Below the pieces are notes generated by a model. It ran no database searches and was not told the origin of the DNA. It worked only from the letters and a program-made list of their open reading frames with translations. This document shows, one piece after another, positions 10,595 to 21,946 of a stretch of 64,000 nucleotides of DNA. The stretch is from Ambrosia x helenae (Eukaryota > Streptophyta > Magnoliopsida > Asterales > Asteraceae): the NCBI GenBank assembly GCA_030844895.1, contig CM061233.1:88187563-88251562 (forward strand), given 5' to 3'. The number at the start of each line of letters is the position of its first letter. The first letter of the stretch is position 1. The translations under genes and the position numbers were made by a program.

Positions 10595-13268
10595 TGTGAC
10601 ACCCGGCAAACTCAGGTTAGTAACGTTGACTAAACTAGTAAGTCTACCTTAGCGAGTCATGCATATTACGTCCTTAACAAGGTCAGTCGAGTCGGTACGA
10701 TGATTCGGGGGAATTATCGGGAGTCGTTATGATGATCCGCGGGGTCATCGGGAGTCGGTCCATAACTATGGGTACAAGGATCGGCGATTCGTGGAATCGC
10801 CGGGCCTAACGCACACACGAGTCTCGAGTCCCGGGAATTGGTGAACGAATGTAAACGTGTTGGATGTCATGCATTATATGTTTGGAATCATTATGTGACT
10901 TATCGGTATGTGAATACGTGTTTAAATATGTTAAAATAGTGTTTAACGCGCCAAAAACCCATTCCAGACCTTATAGGCGATTAGGAGCTGGGGAGGGCTC
11001 CTAATCGCATGAACAAGGGGCGAGTAGGAGAAGTTATAGGCGATTGGGACCTAATCGCCTGATGTTATACGCGATTAGGCCCCCAATCGCGTATAAGGGA
11101 CTGCTACTCGCGTGTACTGCAGGGCTCGGGTCAAAACACCTATAAATAGAACCCTTAACTCCCCAAACACCTCTAGAACAACCCTAGCTGCTCCCAAGTC
11201 GCCCACACACCTTAGGACACCTCTGGAACTCATTTTGCTACAAAAATCACCATCCCCAAGCTTACACACCTTTCTTTAGCAAAATCCAAGGTGTGTTCTT
11301 CATCCCTAACCTTTGTAAAGTTGTTATTTTGAGTTCCCCCAAAGTTCCAGACCTTGTTTTACCAAATGTGTCTTTAAAACCTTTCAAAAGAGTCTTAAAC
11401 CAAGTTTACACCTTAATGCTTGTTATATGTGAAGTTTATATGCAAATGTTGGTCCTATTGGTGATTTTAACATGAATGTTTTTAAGATATGAGTGTACTT
11501 CTGTTATGTAGAGGTCATTAGGAAGGTTGTCTTAGAATCTTAGCCATTATTATGGTGTTTTGAAGAAAATGCATATTTTGACCCATTTGTATGTTCTTGA
11601 GGATTTAGGATGATTATGGTGTGATTGTTGATGCAATGTTGTTAGGATTCACACTAGGATGATGTTAGATCAGAGATTTTATGAGTTACATGTTGTGGAG
11701 TTTGAAATCTGATTATTTCCATTTAAGGAAAGATAAGGTTGGTAGAAGAAACCTAGTACTTTGCCATTTTAGGAAATAATTGCATAGAACATGCTAGATC
11801 AGTGATATGTTGGGGGTTTTTGCTTGAAATGGGTTGGTAAATGATTTAGGTTTGATATTGGGTATTGTTGCATGTTTCGGATCTGATTTGGAGGGTTTAA
11901 CGCGCGAAAACTCGTTGTACAGCAGCTGCAGGCGATTAGGCATCCTAATCGCCTGAGCTATAGGCGATTGTGCAGGTATAAGGGCGATTGGGACCCTACT
12001 CGCCTGATGTATCAGGCGATTAGGCCCCTAATCGCCTATAGGCTATTGCCTACTCGCGTGTAACCTTCCTAATCGCATGTACTGCTGTCGTGAACGCATT
12101 TTGACATCCCGGAACACGATTTGACACCTAGGAACATGTTAGGAACCCCGGGATACACCCAATAACTTAGTAAGACGTGTTCGGACCTGTTTATGCGTTA
12201 ATTGGACATTATGCTAGACTAGGTGAATTGTTGCGCGTGCTAAGTGTTTAATTGCATATGTTGCATGATGACTTGCATTTACTCAACACGTGGGATGTCG
12301 GGTCACCAATGGGATGTCGGGTCTTGTCTGGCACGGTCGGTCTAACAGTTAAAGGTGTTTTCAAATGTTTAAGGTCATGGTCTGGACATTCGGGGACTAG
12401 TTAGCCTGCGGGTTATTAGTCCAATACTTATACGCATCTTATGATAGGTCGCCGCTATCTGGGGCTATCATAACATAATCATTTAACTATTTTCAAGTAA
12501 CGCAAACCAAGGTGAGTTTCACAGCCCCACTTTTACCGTTTTGCTTACGGGGGAGAAACATGCTACTTACTTATTAAAGGTCATGTTATACTATGGTTAC
12601 TTTACATATACTATGCGGCTTTTACAGAAAGTCCCAGGGGGGAAACCATGAATGTGCGGGGATGCACAACGGGGGAAATGTGGATAGATCTATTGGGCCT
12701 CACAAACCCCACTCGACGGCTGGGCCGGGCGGGTGCATATTGTCTCTTATTACTGACTCGCCGAGGCATCGGTTATAGTCAAAACTGCTGGGCAAGTCTT
12801 AACAACTTATAAACGTATAGTAATGGATTCCCAACCGCAGTAGTAAACAAACACTTAACGTCTAGCTAACGTTCTTATAACCTGGTAGTAACGGATATGA
12901 TCTTTACAACTTATGGAAAACGCTTTATAAAAGAAAACCTGTGAACTCACCAGCATTATATGTTGACATTTTTGGCATGTTTTCTCAGGTCGCTGAGGTA
13001 GCGGTTATCGGACTAGGCGCACAGAGTCACGCACGGCGTCTATTATTTTGAAACATATTAAACAATGTCTTTGTAAACAATGATATGTCTTTTGGTTGTA
13101 AACAAGAATGCTTCCGCTGCTGGTTTACAGCTCAAAGCATTATATTTTGGTTTTAAATATAATCTTGAATGCATGTTTGTTGTATGTTTATTGTGATCGT
13201 TGACTGAGATCCTGGTGTGTCACGCGCCTCGCGGTAAAACCCCGCACGTGGAATTTGAGGGTGTGACA
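10595..13268 (+). repeat. Gypsy 5' LTR
   Basis: Begins TGTGACACCC and ends GGTGTGACA. The TATA box TATAAATAGA is at 11,141-11,150, so U3 is only about 575 bp and most of the LTR would be transcribed leader (R and U5). Two clusters of perfect hairpins with a GCGATTAGG core flank the TATA box (10,977-11,096 and 11,929-12,037). Short frames in the LTR recur in both copies and have no coding look. Confidence 0.96.
11141..11150 (+). promoter_or_regulatory. TATA box of the gypsy LTR promoter
   Basis: TATAAATAGA in a GC-richer setting, repeated at 19,251-19,260 in the 3' LTR. It is the best core promoter signal in the element. Confidence 0.75.
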
Positions 13269-13270
13269 GA

Positions 13271-13283
13271 TTGGTATCAGAGA
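13271..13283 (+). promoter_or_regulatory. Gypsy primer binding site
   Basis: TTGGTATCAGAGA starts two bases after the 5' LTR and matches the end of initiator methionine tRNA, the usual primer of Tekay-type elements. Confidence 0.88.
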
Positions 13284-13886
13284 CAACGGTTATAGTGAAC
13301 TGAGACTGCATGTAGAGTCTAGTCTATAACTGAGTCGCACACACTAGACGGTCACAATCAGTCGAGTCTTAGCAAGTGGGTAACAATATGACTTGTCGGG
13401 GTGTCGGTGTCATCATCTACTACGCTACATCATCTATTTACTCTTATCATTCTATTTCTTGACTCATCCTTACTATGATCCGATGGCGAACGATATACTA
13501 TTGAACTTTCTTGACGGCGGTGTACATTGGGGCAGCTTCGGCGTACTCTCGAGATCTGTCCAGAGATTTGGACATCTCCCTCCTATGCCCTAATGAACAC
13601 GCCCGTTCTGATGCATACTATCTTGTACTTATATTTATAATAATACCATGATTGGGCGCTAGTGTTCGGTGACTTGAACTTCAAACTTAAAGCGCGCCTG
13701 GAGGACCATGTGGAACAGTTTATCATGTCGGGTGCACACGAGATCATAAACTGTGATGCATGGGATCCCTGGCGGATTTGGGCTTGAACGGATGGACCCG
13801 AGCTGGGCTCGGTCTAATTTCTTGAAATTCCTAATGGGTTATACCACGGGCAAGCCTAAATCTTTTGTTTCATGTTGTGACAGAAG
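13284..13886 (+). other. Gypsy untranslated leader
   Basis: About 600 bases between primer site and gag ATG. Short ATG frames occur here (for example 13,393-13,593), but none resembles a known protein. Packaging or translation-control signals may be here; none can be recognised by eye. Confidence 0.6.
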
Positions 13887-16800
13887 ATGTCGGGAGCTCG
13901 TGGAGGTCGCAGGGGCGGCCGTGCTGGCGGTCGTGGTGGCGGCCGTGGTGGCGGCGGTGGCCGCGGGAACATTAATATGACCCAAGCTGAGCTGGATAAT
14001 CTGACGCAGCAGCACGTGAATATTGCTTTGGCTGCATTCCAAGCCGCTCATAATGCTATGGGTGGTACGTCGACTCTCATCTATTCTACCTCGTTCTGGG
14101 GTACTTTACCTTTTTCTTGATACTCACCTGTGTGTCTGTTCCAGGTGGTGCTGTCAATCCTCCTCCATCCCAGTGTTCCTATAAAAAGTTTATGGACTGT
14201 AAGCCCCACAACTTTAGCGGCACTAAAGGGGCAGTGGGACTGCTCCGATGGTTGGAGAAAATCGAATCTGTTTTCTCGATGTGCAGCTGCCCGGAAGGCG
14301 ACCGGGTGAAATATGCTTCTGCGACCCTGGAGGGTCAAGCCTTGACTTGGTGGAACTCCACCACCCAGACTATGGGCATTGGGGAAGCTCACGCCATGCC
14401 CTGGGCAGGATTCATTCAGTTGCTGAAAAATGAGTACTGCCCGAGGGATGAGATCCAGAAGCTTGAGCATGAAGTCTGGAACCATAAGATGGTGGGTTCC
14501 GAGATTGAAGCTTATACTGCTAGGCACAATGAGTTGGCGGTGTTGTGCCCCGATCTGCACACACCTGAATATCGAAGGATTGAGCATTATGTTGCTGGGT
14601 TGGTACCGGAGATTGCTGGGTTAGTTGTTGCGGGTAATCTCACTGTTTATTCTGAAGTAGTTCGGTCGGCTCACAGGCTGACCAACATGAAGGTGACTGA
14701 AGGGGTCTTGCCTCCTCGAGGCGCTGCTGTGAAGACCTCCGATAGTAACAAGCGGAAGTGGGAAACTGTGGGGAAAGGCTCGAGCTCGGCTCAGCCTCAG
14801 CAGGTGAAGAAGTCTGATACTGGGGGACCGTCGTCTGAACAGAAGATAGGGGGTTATCAGGGAAGGTTGCCAAAGTGTGAACGATGCTGGTTTCATCATA
14901 CTGGTCGTTGCGACAAGAACCATTGCCGCCGGTGCAACAAGGCCGGACATGTGGCCCATGACTGCAGGGTTAATCTTCAGGGTAACCGGAACCCTCCTGC
15001 TACATCTACTCCGGCCCCTCCTGTTGCTGCTTCCCAGGGAAATCAGGGTAAACAGGGGTGCTACAATTGTGGTGAACTTGGTCACTACAAGCGGGAATGC
15101 CCCAAGTTGAAGCAGGGCGAAGCCGGGAAGAATGGGTCGGGCAATGGAAACAATGGGGGCGGAGGCAGGAATGCTCGCGCCTTCGTGATTGGTTCGAGCG
15201 GTGCTCGCCAAGACCCCGACACTGTTACTGGTACGTTTCTCCTCGATAATCGCTATGCTACGGTTTTATTTGATTCTGGCGCCGATAAGAGTTTCATATC
15301 TCTTGGGTTTAGTCAATTGCTTGATAGGGTACCTACACCTTTAGAGGCTAAGTACTTGATAGAATTGGCCGATGGTAAGAAAGTTGAGGCGACGCACGTC
15401 CTTAGGGAGTGTCGCCTTGAGTTGTCGGGTTACTCTTTCCCTATTGATCTTATGCCGGTGTCCTTGGGTAGTTTCGATGTTGTCGTGGGTATGGATTGGT
15501 TGTCCCTGTATCATGCCGAGATCGTTTGTTTTGATAAAGTCATTCGACTTCCCCTCCCTGACGGTGAAATTTTGTTGGTGCACGGTGAGAAGAGCGGGGT
15601 CCCGTTGAGTATCATTTCGTGTATGAAAGCTTATAAGTATCTTCGGAAGGGGTATTCTGCCATTCTGGCACTTGTTTCGGTTTCGTCCGAGGAAGAGAAG
15701 AAGATTGAAGATATTCCTGTTGTCCGTGACTTTCCCGATGTATTTCCTGAAGACTTACCTGGTCTTCCTCCTTATCGCCAGGTCGAATTTGGTATTGAAC
15801 TTGCTCCGGGTGCGGCCCCTATTGCTCGTGCCCCTTATCGCCTCGCACCTCCCGAGATGCAGGAATTATCGAACCAGTTGCAGGAGCTGTTAGAGAAGGG
15901 TTTCATTCGACCTAGTTCGTCCCCGTGGGGAGCCCCTATTTTGTTTGTCAAGAAGAAGGACGGAAGCCTACGGATGTGTATCGACTACCGGGAGTTGAAT
16001 AAGGTTACCATCAAGAATCGCTATCCTCTTCCTCGCATCGATGACTTATTTGACCAGCTTCAGGGTTCCAGTTTCTATTCGAAGATCGATTTGAGGTCGG
16101 GGTACCATCAGTTGAGGGTTCAAGAAGCTGACATTCCGAAGACCGCCTTTCGAACTCGCTATGGCCATTTCGAATTCTTGGTCATGCCTTTTGGCCTCAC
16201 CAACGCACCTGCCATCTTTATGGATCTGATGAACCGTGTTTGTAAGCCTTATCTTGATAAGTTCGTGATTGTCTTCATTGATGATATTCTAGTCTATTCT
16301 AAGAACGAGGTGGACCACCAGGAACACCTACGTCTTGTTTTGGAACTTCTGAGGCGGGAACAGCTGTACGCTAAATTTTCTAAGTGTAGCTTCTGGTTGC
16401 GTGAAGTTCAATTCCTTGGTCATGTTGTTAATGAGAAAGGGATTCACGTTGACCCGGCAAAGATTGAAGCCATTAAAGACTGGGAAGCACCAAAGACGCC
16501 ATCTGAGGTGCGGCAATTCCTAGGCCTTGCAGGTTATTACCGTCGTTTCATTGAGGGATTTTCGAAGATCGCTCAACCCCTCACCTCGCTTACCCAGAAG
16601 GACAGGAAGTTCGACTGGGGTGATTCGCAGGAGTCAGCCTTCCAGTTATTAAAGGCTAAACTCTGTTCTGCTCCTATCTTGTCCTTGCCTGAGGGCACGG
16701 ACGATTTTGTGGTTTATTGTGACGCTTCTATCCGGGGTCTTGGTTGTGTACTGATGCAGCGTGAGAAGGTCATCGCCTACGCTTCTCGTCAACTTAAAGT

Positions 16801-18577
16801 TCATGAGAAGAACTACCCCACCCATGATCTGGAATTGGGTGCGGTGGTCTTTGCTTTAAAGATTTGGAGGCATTACTTGTACGGTACCAAATGCACTATT
16901 TACACCGATCACAAGAGCCTCCAGCATATCTTTGATCAGAAGGTGTTGAATATAAGACAGCGTCGTTGGGTCGAGCTTCTTAATGACTACGAGTGCGCTA
17001 TCAAATACCATCCTGGCAAGGCGAATGTGGTCGCAGACGCCTTGAGCAGGAAGGAAACGGCTAAACCTCGTCGTGTTCGGGCTCTTCAGCTCACTATCCA
17101 TTCCGGCTTACCTGATCGAATCCGTTCAGCGCAGCAAGAAGCTTTGAAGGAGGAAAACCTTAAAGCTGAAACCATGCATGGTGCTGATAGTCACCTTGAA
17201 CTTAGATCCGATGGGTTACACTATTTCGCTGAACGTATTTGGGTTCCTTTATTTGGGGGCTTGCGGGAGCTCGTTCTTGATGAAGCTCACAAGTCCCGGT
17301 ACTCTATTCACCCTGGCTCCGATAAGATGTATCAAGACCTAAAGATACTTTATTGGTGGCCGAACATGAAGGCGGACGTGGCTTCGTACGTGAGCAAGTG
17401 CTTGACCTGTGCCAAGGTCAAAGTTGAGTATCAAAAGCCATCCGGCCTTCTGCAACAGCCTGAAATCCCCGAGTGGAAGTGGGAGCGGATTACGATGGAC
17501 TTTGTGACCAAACTACCGAAATCGCCCAGTGGTTGCGACATGATCTGGGTAATTGTCGATAGGTTGACAAAGTCTGCACACTTCCTCGCTATCAAAGAGA
17601 CCGATGGTCTCGAGCGCCTGGCACGGTTATATCTCAAGGAAGTGGTCTCTCGGCACGGGGTGCCTGTCTCTATTATTTCTGATCGCGATCCTCGGTTCGC
17701 CTCTAACTTTTGGAAGTCTTTGCATAAGGCTCTGGGTACTCAGTTAGACATGAGCACAGCATACCATCCGCAAACTGACGGTCAAAGTGAACGGACAATC
17801 CAAACGCTAGAAGACATGCTTCGGGCATGTGTGATCGATTTTGGCAAGGGGTGGGAGAGTCATTTACCGTTGGTGGAATTCTCCTACAACAACAGTTACC
17901 ATTCTAGCATCAAGGCAGCTCCGTTCGAGGCTCTTTACGGGCGGAAATGCCGGTCTCCTCTCTGTTGGGCCGAGGTGGGTGAGAGTCAACTCACCGGCCC
18001 GGAACTTGTGTACGAGACTTCCGAAAAGATCGTACAAATCCGTAACCGCATGGCAGCAGCTCGGGATCGTCAGAAGAGCTATGCCGATCGTCGTCGCAAG
18101 CCTTTAGAGTTTGAGGTTGGCGACAGGGTTTTATTGAAGGTATCTCCGTGGAAGGGCGTTATACGTTTTGGGAAACGGGGCAAATTGAATCCTCGGTATG
18201 TGGGACCGTTCGCAATCCTGGAACGGATTGGACCGGTAGCATACAGGCTTGATCTGCCGGCTGAGCTCAGTAATGTTCATAACGTCTTCCATGTTTCTAA
18301 TTTGAAGAAGTGTTTGGCGGATGAATCTTTAGTTGTTCCTCTCGAAGAGATCAAGGTGGATGATCGTCTGCGTATCGTGGAGGAACCGGTTGAAATTCTT
18401 GACTATAAAATCCGTAGCCTTCGCCGGAGTAAAATCCGCATTGTTAAAGTCCGTTGGAACTCTAATCGTGGACCGGAGTTCACGTGGGAACGGGAAGATC
18501 AAATGAAGGCTAAGTATCCCCATTTATTTCCTAAGCGCGCGTTCGAATCAAGACATGTCTCTGCTGAAGCTGAATGA
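13887..18577 (+). CDS. gag-pol: Gypsy gag-pol polyprotein with an 80-bp intron in gag
   Basis: Exon 1 is 13,887-14,064: an Arg/Gly-rich (RGG-like) N-terminus. Exon 2 is 14,145-18,577. Joining them over the GT-AG intron gives 1536 residues without a stop. Counting from base 14,117: gag capsid about 30-170; zinc knuckles from 254 and at 315 (CYNCGELGHYKREC); protease DSGAD at 386; RT with FIDD at 720-723; RNase H starting near 869; integrase HHCC near 1060-1095 and D1128, D1189, E1225 (spacing 61 and 36); chromodomain-like tail about 1410-1475 (VKVRWNSNRGPEFTWERED). All catalytic residues I can check are present. The product would form virus-like particles, copy its RNA and insert the DNA, with the chromodomain probably directing it to heterochromatin. 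No start codon in exon 2 is convincing, which supports the exon 1 start. Confidence 0.92.
14065..14144 (+). other. Putative intron within gypsy gag
   Basis: Donor GTACGT at 14,065 follows ATGGGTG. A branch-like TACTCAC and a pyrimidine-rich run precede the acceptor CCAG at 14,141-14,144. Removing 80 bases joins the Arg/Gly-rich exon to the capsid frame in phase. Both ends and the phase are seen directly; actual splicing is inference. A programmed frameshift is the alternative, but 80 bases of non-coding sequence make it less likely. Confidence 0.75.
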
Positions 18578-18690
18578 ATCTCGGGTCGAGATTCCTTTCA
18601 ACAGGGGGATGATGTGGCAACCGGAAAATTTTTCTTCTCTTTCGTCTCTTCCTTTTTGGCCTTGGGCAATTTTCGGGACGAAAATTCTTT

Positions 18691-18704
18691 CAACAGGGGG
18701 ATGA
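18691..18704 (+). promoter_or_regulatory. Gypsy polypurine tract
   Basis: CAACAGGGGGATGA directly abuts the 3' LTR and would prime plus-strand DNA synthesis. A near copy of the surrounding phrase occurs at about 18,600-18,613, so the tract region is duplicated (ATTCTTTCAACAGGGGGATGATG-like). Confidence 0.85.
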
Positions 18705-21377
18705 TGTGACACCCGGCAAACTCAGGTTAGTAACGTTGACTAAACTAGTAAGTCTACCTTAGCGAGTCATGCATATTACGTCCTTAACAAGGTCAGTCGA
18801 GTCGGTACGATGATTCGGGGGAATTATCGGGAGTCGTTATGATGATCCGCGGGGTCATCGGGAGTCGGTCCATAACTATGGGTACAAGGATCGGCGATTC
18901 GTGGAATCGCCGGGCCTAACGCACACACGAGTCTCGAGTCCCGGGAATTGGTGAACGGATGTAAACGTGTTGGATGTCATGCATTATATGTTTGGAATCA
19001 TTATGTGACTTATCGGTATGTGAATACGTGTTTAAATATGTTAAAATAGTGTTTAACGCGCCAAAAACCCATTCCAGACCTTATAGGCGATTAGGAGCTG
19101 GGGAGGGCTCCTAATCGCATGAACAAGGGGCGAGTAGGAGAAGTTATAGGCGATTGGGACCTAATCGCCTGATGTTATACGCGATTAGGCCCCCAATCGC
19201 GTATAAGGGACTGCTACTCGCGTGTACTGCAGGGCTCGGGTCAAAACACCTATAAATAGAACCCTTAACTCCCCAAACACCTCTAGAACAACCCTAGCTG
19301 CTCCCAAGTCGCCCACACACCTTAGGACACCTCTGGAACTCATTTTGCTACAAAAATCACCATCCCCAAGCTTACACACCTTTCTTTAGCAAAATCCAAG
19401 GTGTGTTCTTCATCCCTAACCTTTGTAAAGTTGTTATTTTGAGTTCCCCCAAAGTTCCAGACCTTGTTTTACCAAATGTGTCTTTAAAACCTTTCAAAAG
19501 AGTCTTAAACCAAGTTTACACCTTAATGCTTGTTATATGTGAAGTTTATATGCAAATGTTGGTCCTATTGGTGATTTTAACATGAATGTTTTTAAGATAT
19601 GAGTGTACTTCTGTTATGTAGAGGTCATTAGGAAGGTTGTCTTAGAATCTTAGCCATTATTATGGTGTTTTGAAGAAAATGCATATTTTGACCCATTTGT
19701 ATGTTCTTGAGGATTTAGGATGATTATGGTGTGATTGTTGATGCAATGTTGTTAGGATTCACACTAGGATGATGTTAGATCAGAGATTTTATGAGTTACA
19801 TGTTGTGGAGTTTGAAATCTGATTATTTCCATTTAAGGAAAGATAAGGTTGGTAGAAGAAACCTAGTACTTTGCCATTTTAGGAAATAATTGCATAGAAC
19901 ATGCTAGATCAGTGATATGTTGGGGGTTTTTGCTTGAAATGGGTTGGTAAATGATTTAGGTTTGATATTGGGTATTGTTGCATGTTTCGGATCTGATTTG
20001 GAGGGTTTAACGCGCGAAAACTCGTTGTACAGCAGCTGCAGGCGATTAGGCATCCTAATCGCCTGAGCTATAGGCGATTGTGCAGGTATAAGGGCGATTG
20101 GGACCCTACTCGCCTGATGTATCAGGCGATTAGGCCCCTAATCGCCTATAGGCTATTGCCTACTCGCGTGTAACCTTCCTAATCGCATGTACTGCTGTCG
20201 TGAACGCATTTTGACATCCCGGAACACGATTTGACACCTAGGAACATGTTAGGAACCCCGGGATACACCCAATAACTTAGTAAGACGTGTTCGGACCTGT
20301 TTATGCGTTAATTGGACATTATGCTAGACTAGGTGAATTGTTGCGCGTGCTAAGTGTTTAATTGCATATGTTGCATGATGACTTGCATTTACTCAACACG
20401 TGGGATGTCGGGTCACCAATGGGATGTCGGGTCTTGTCTGGCACGGTCGGTCTAACAGTTAAAGGTGTTTTCAAATGTTTAAGGTCATGGTCTGGACATT
20501 CGGGGACTAGTTAGCCTGCGGGTTATTAGTCCAATACTTATACGCATCTTATGATAGGTCGCCGCTATCTGGGGCTATCATAACATAATCATTTAACTAT
20601 TTTCAAGTAACGCAAACCAAGGTGAGTTTCACAGCCCCACTTTTACCGTTTTGCTTACGGGGGAGAAACATGCTACTTACTTATTAAAGGTCATGTTATA
20701 CTATGGTTACTTTACATATACTATGCGGCTTTTACAGAAAGTCCCAGGGGGAAACCATGAATGTGCGGGGATGCACAACGGGGGAAATGTGGATAGATCT
20801 ATTGGGCCTCACAAACCCCACTCGACGGCTGGGCCGGGCGGGTGCATATTGTCTCTTATTACTGACTCGCCGAGGCATCGGTTATAGTCAAAACTGCTGG
20901 GCAAGTCTTAACAACTTATAAACGTATAGTAATGGATTCCCAACCGCAGTAGTAAACAAACACTTAACGTCTAGCTAACGTTCTTATAACCTGGTAGTAA
21001 CGGATATGATCTTTACAACTTATGGAAAACGCTTTATAAAAGAAAACCTGTGAACTCACCAGCATTATATGTTGACATTTTTGGCATGTTTTCTCAGGTC
21101 GCTGAGGTAGCGGTTATCGGACTAGGCGCACAGAGTCACGCACGGCGTCTATTATTTTGAAACATATTAAACAATGTCTTTGTAAACAATGATATGTCTT
21201 TTGGTTGTAAACAAGAATGCTTCCGCTGCTGGTTTACAGCTCAAAGCATTATATTTTGGTTTTAAATATAATCTTGAATGCATGTTTGTTGTATGTTTAT
21301 TGTGATCGTTGACTGAGATCCTGGTGTGTCACGCGCCTCGCGGTAAAACCCCGCACGTGGAATTTGAGGGTGTGACA
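18705..21377 (+). repeat. Gypsy 3' LTR
   Basis: 2673 bp, nearly identical to the 5' LTR including the TATA box (19,251) and both hairpin clusters. It ends at the CAGTT TSD, after which copia coding sequence resumes. Confidence 0.96.
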
Positions 21378-21802
21378 CAGTTGTACAAGGAGACTTTGAT
21401 ATTGAAGAAAAGCCTCCGATAACACAGTTCAGGGATCCTTCAACATTTGCTTACCAAATCCAGAAGACTATAGCTGATAGACTGCACACAAAGGTAATTA
21501 CTGAACATCACTCACCTACATTTAAAATACCTGATGTGGTGCAAACAGAAGCCATAAGTGAATCCCACCTGAGAGTCACCGAAGTAGAAAACATCCAACA
21601 CTCAGGAACATCCTAGGGATCCAGCATGGTCCCATATACTTCAGATTTTGACAGATCTAAAGTTCTAATCATAAAGTGGTCCTTTACTGATTCCAACTCA
21701 ATATTGGTAACAAGAAGACATCGTTCAAGCAAGGCCTTCAAATCCATGAATGAACGGAAGAATCTATCAACACAAGACTTGCTTACAAATTCAACATCTT
21801 GA
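21378..21802 (+). pseudogene. Copia extra ORF, third part (after the gypsy insertion)
   Basis: Starting from the TSD, the frame continues the protein cut at 10,594 (VQGDFDIEEKPP...). It runs to a TAG at 21,614 and then, in the same frame, to a TGA at 21,800. The TAG fits a CAG to TAG change. Continuity across the insertion is good evidence that this coding region was open when the gypsy element arrived, or had decayed little. Confidence 0.7.
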
Positions 21803-21936
21803 ACCTGAACAAGAATCTCTCACAAATGAACAGCTGAATCAACTAAAGAATTCCATGTTCAAAGAAATATGGAAGATAGTTGAAGACAGAAGAAGAAGAC
21901 AATAAGGAATTCTATAAGGTTTTGGCTTCATCAATC

Positions 21937-21945
21937 CGGGGGGGA
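21937..21945 (+). promoter_or_regulatory. Copia polypurine tract
   Basis: CCGGGGGGGA abuts the 3' LTR start at 21,947, the place and composition expected of a plus-strand primer. Confidence 0.8.
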
Positions 21946-21946
21946 T

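Larger units (their letters stand above)
10595..21377 (+). mobile_element. Intact Ty3/gypsy chromovirus, Tekay-like, nested in the copia element
   Basis: 10,783 bp, flanked by CAGTT at 10,590-10,594 and 21,378-21,382. The two LTRs (2674 and 2673 bp) differ, as far as I can see, by one substitution (A at about 10,858 against G at about 18,968) and one G in a G run, so the insertion is very recent. A tRNA-Met-type primer site, a polypurine tract and a complete gag-pro-RT-RNaseH-integrase-chromodomain polyprotein are present, giving all parts an autonomous element needs. Integrase after RNase H and the C-terminal chromodomain place it in the chromoviruses; very long LTRs fit the Tekay (Del) lineage. 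Confidence 0.97.

Noticed and set aside
14081..14587. 168-residue minus-strand frame over the gypsy gag
   Set aside because: Shadow of the gag frame, with no independent support.
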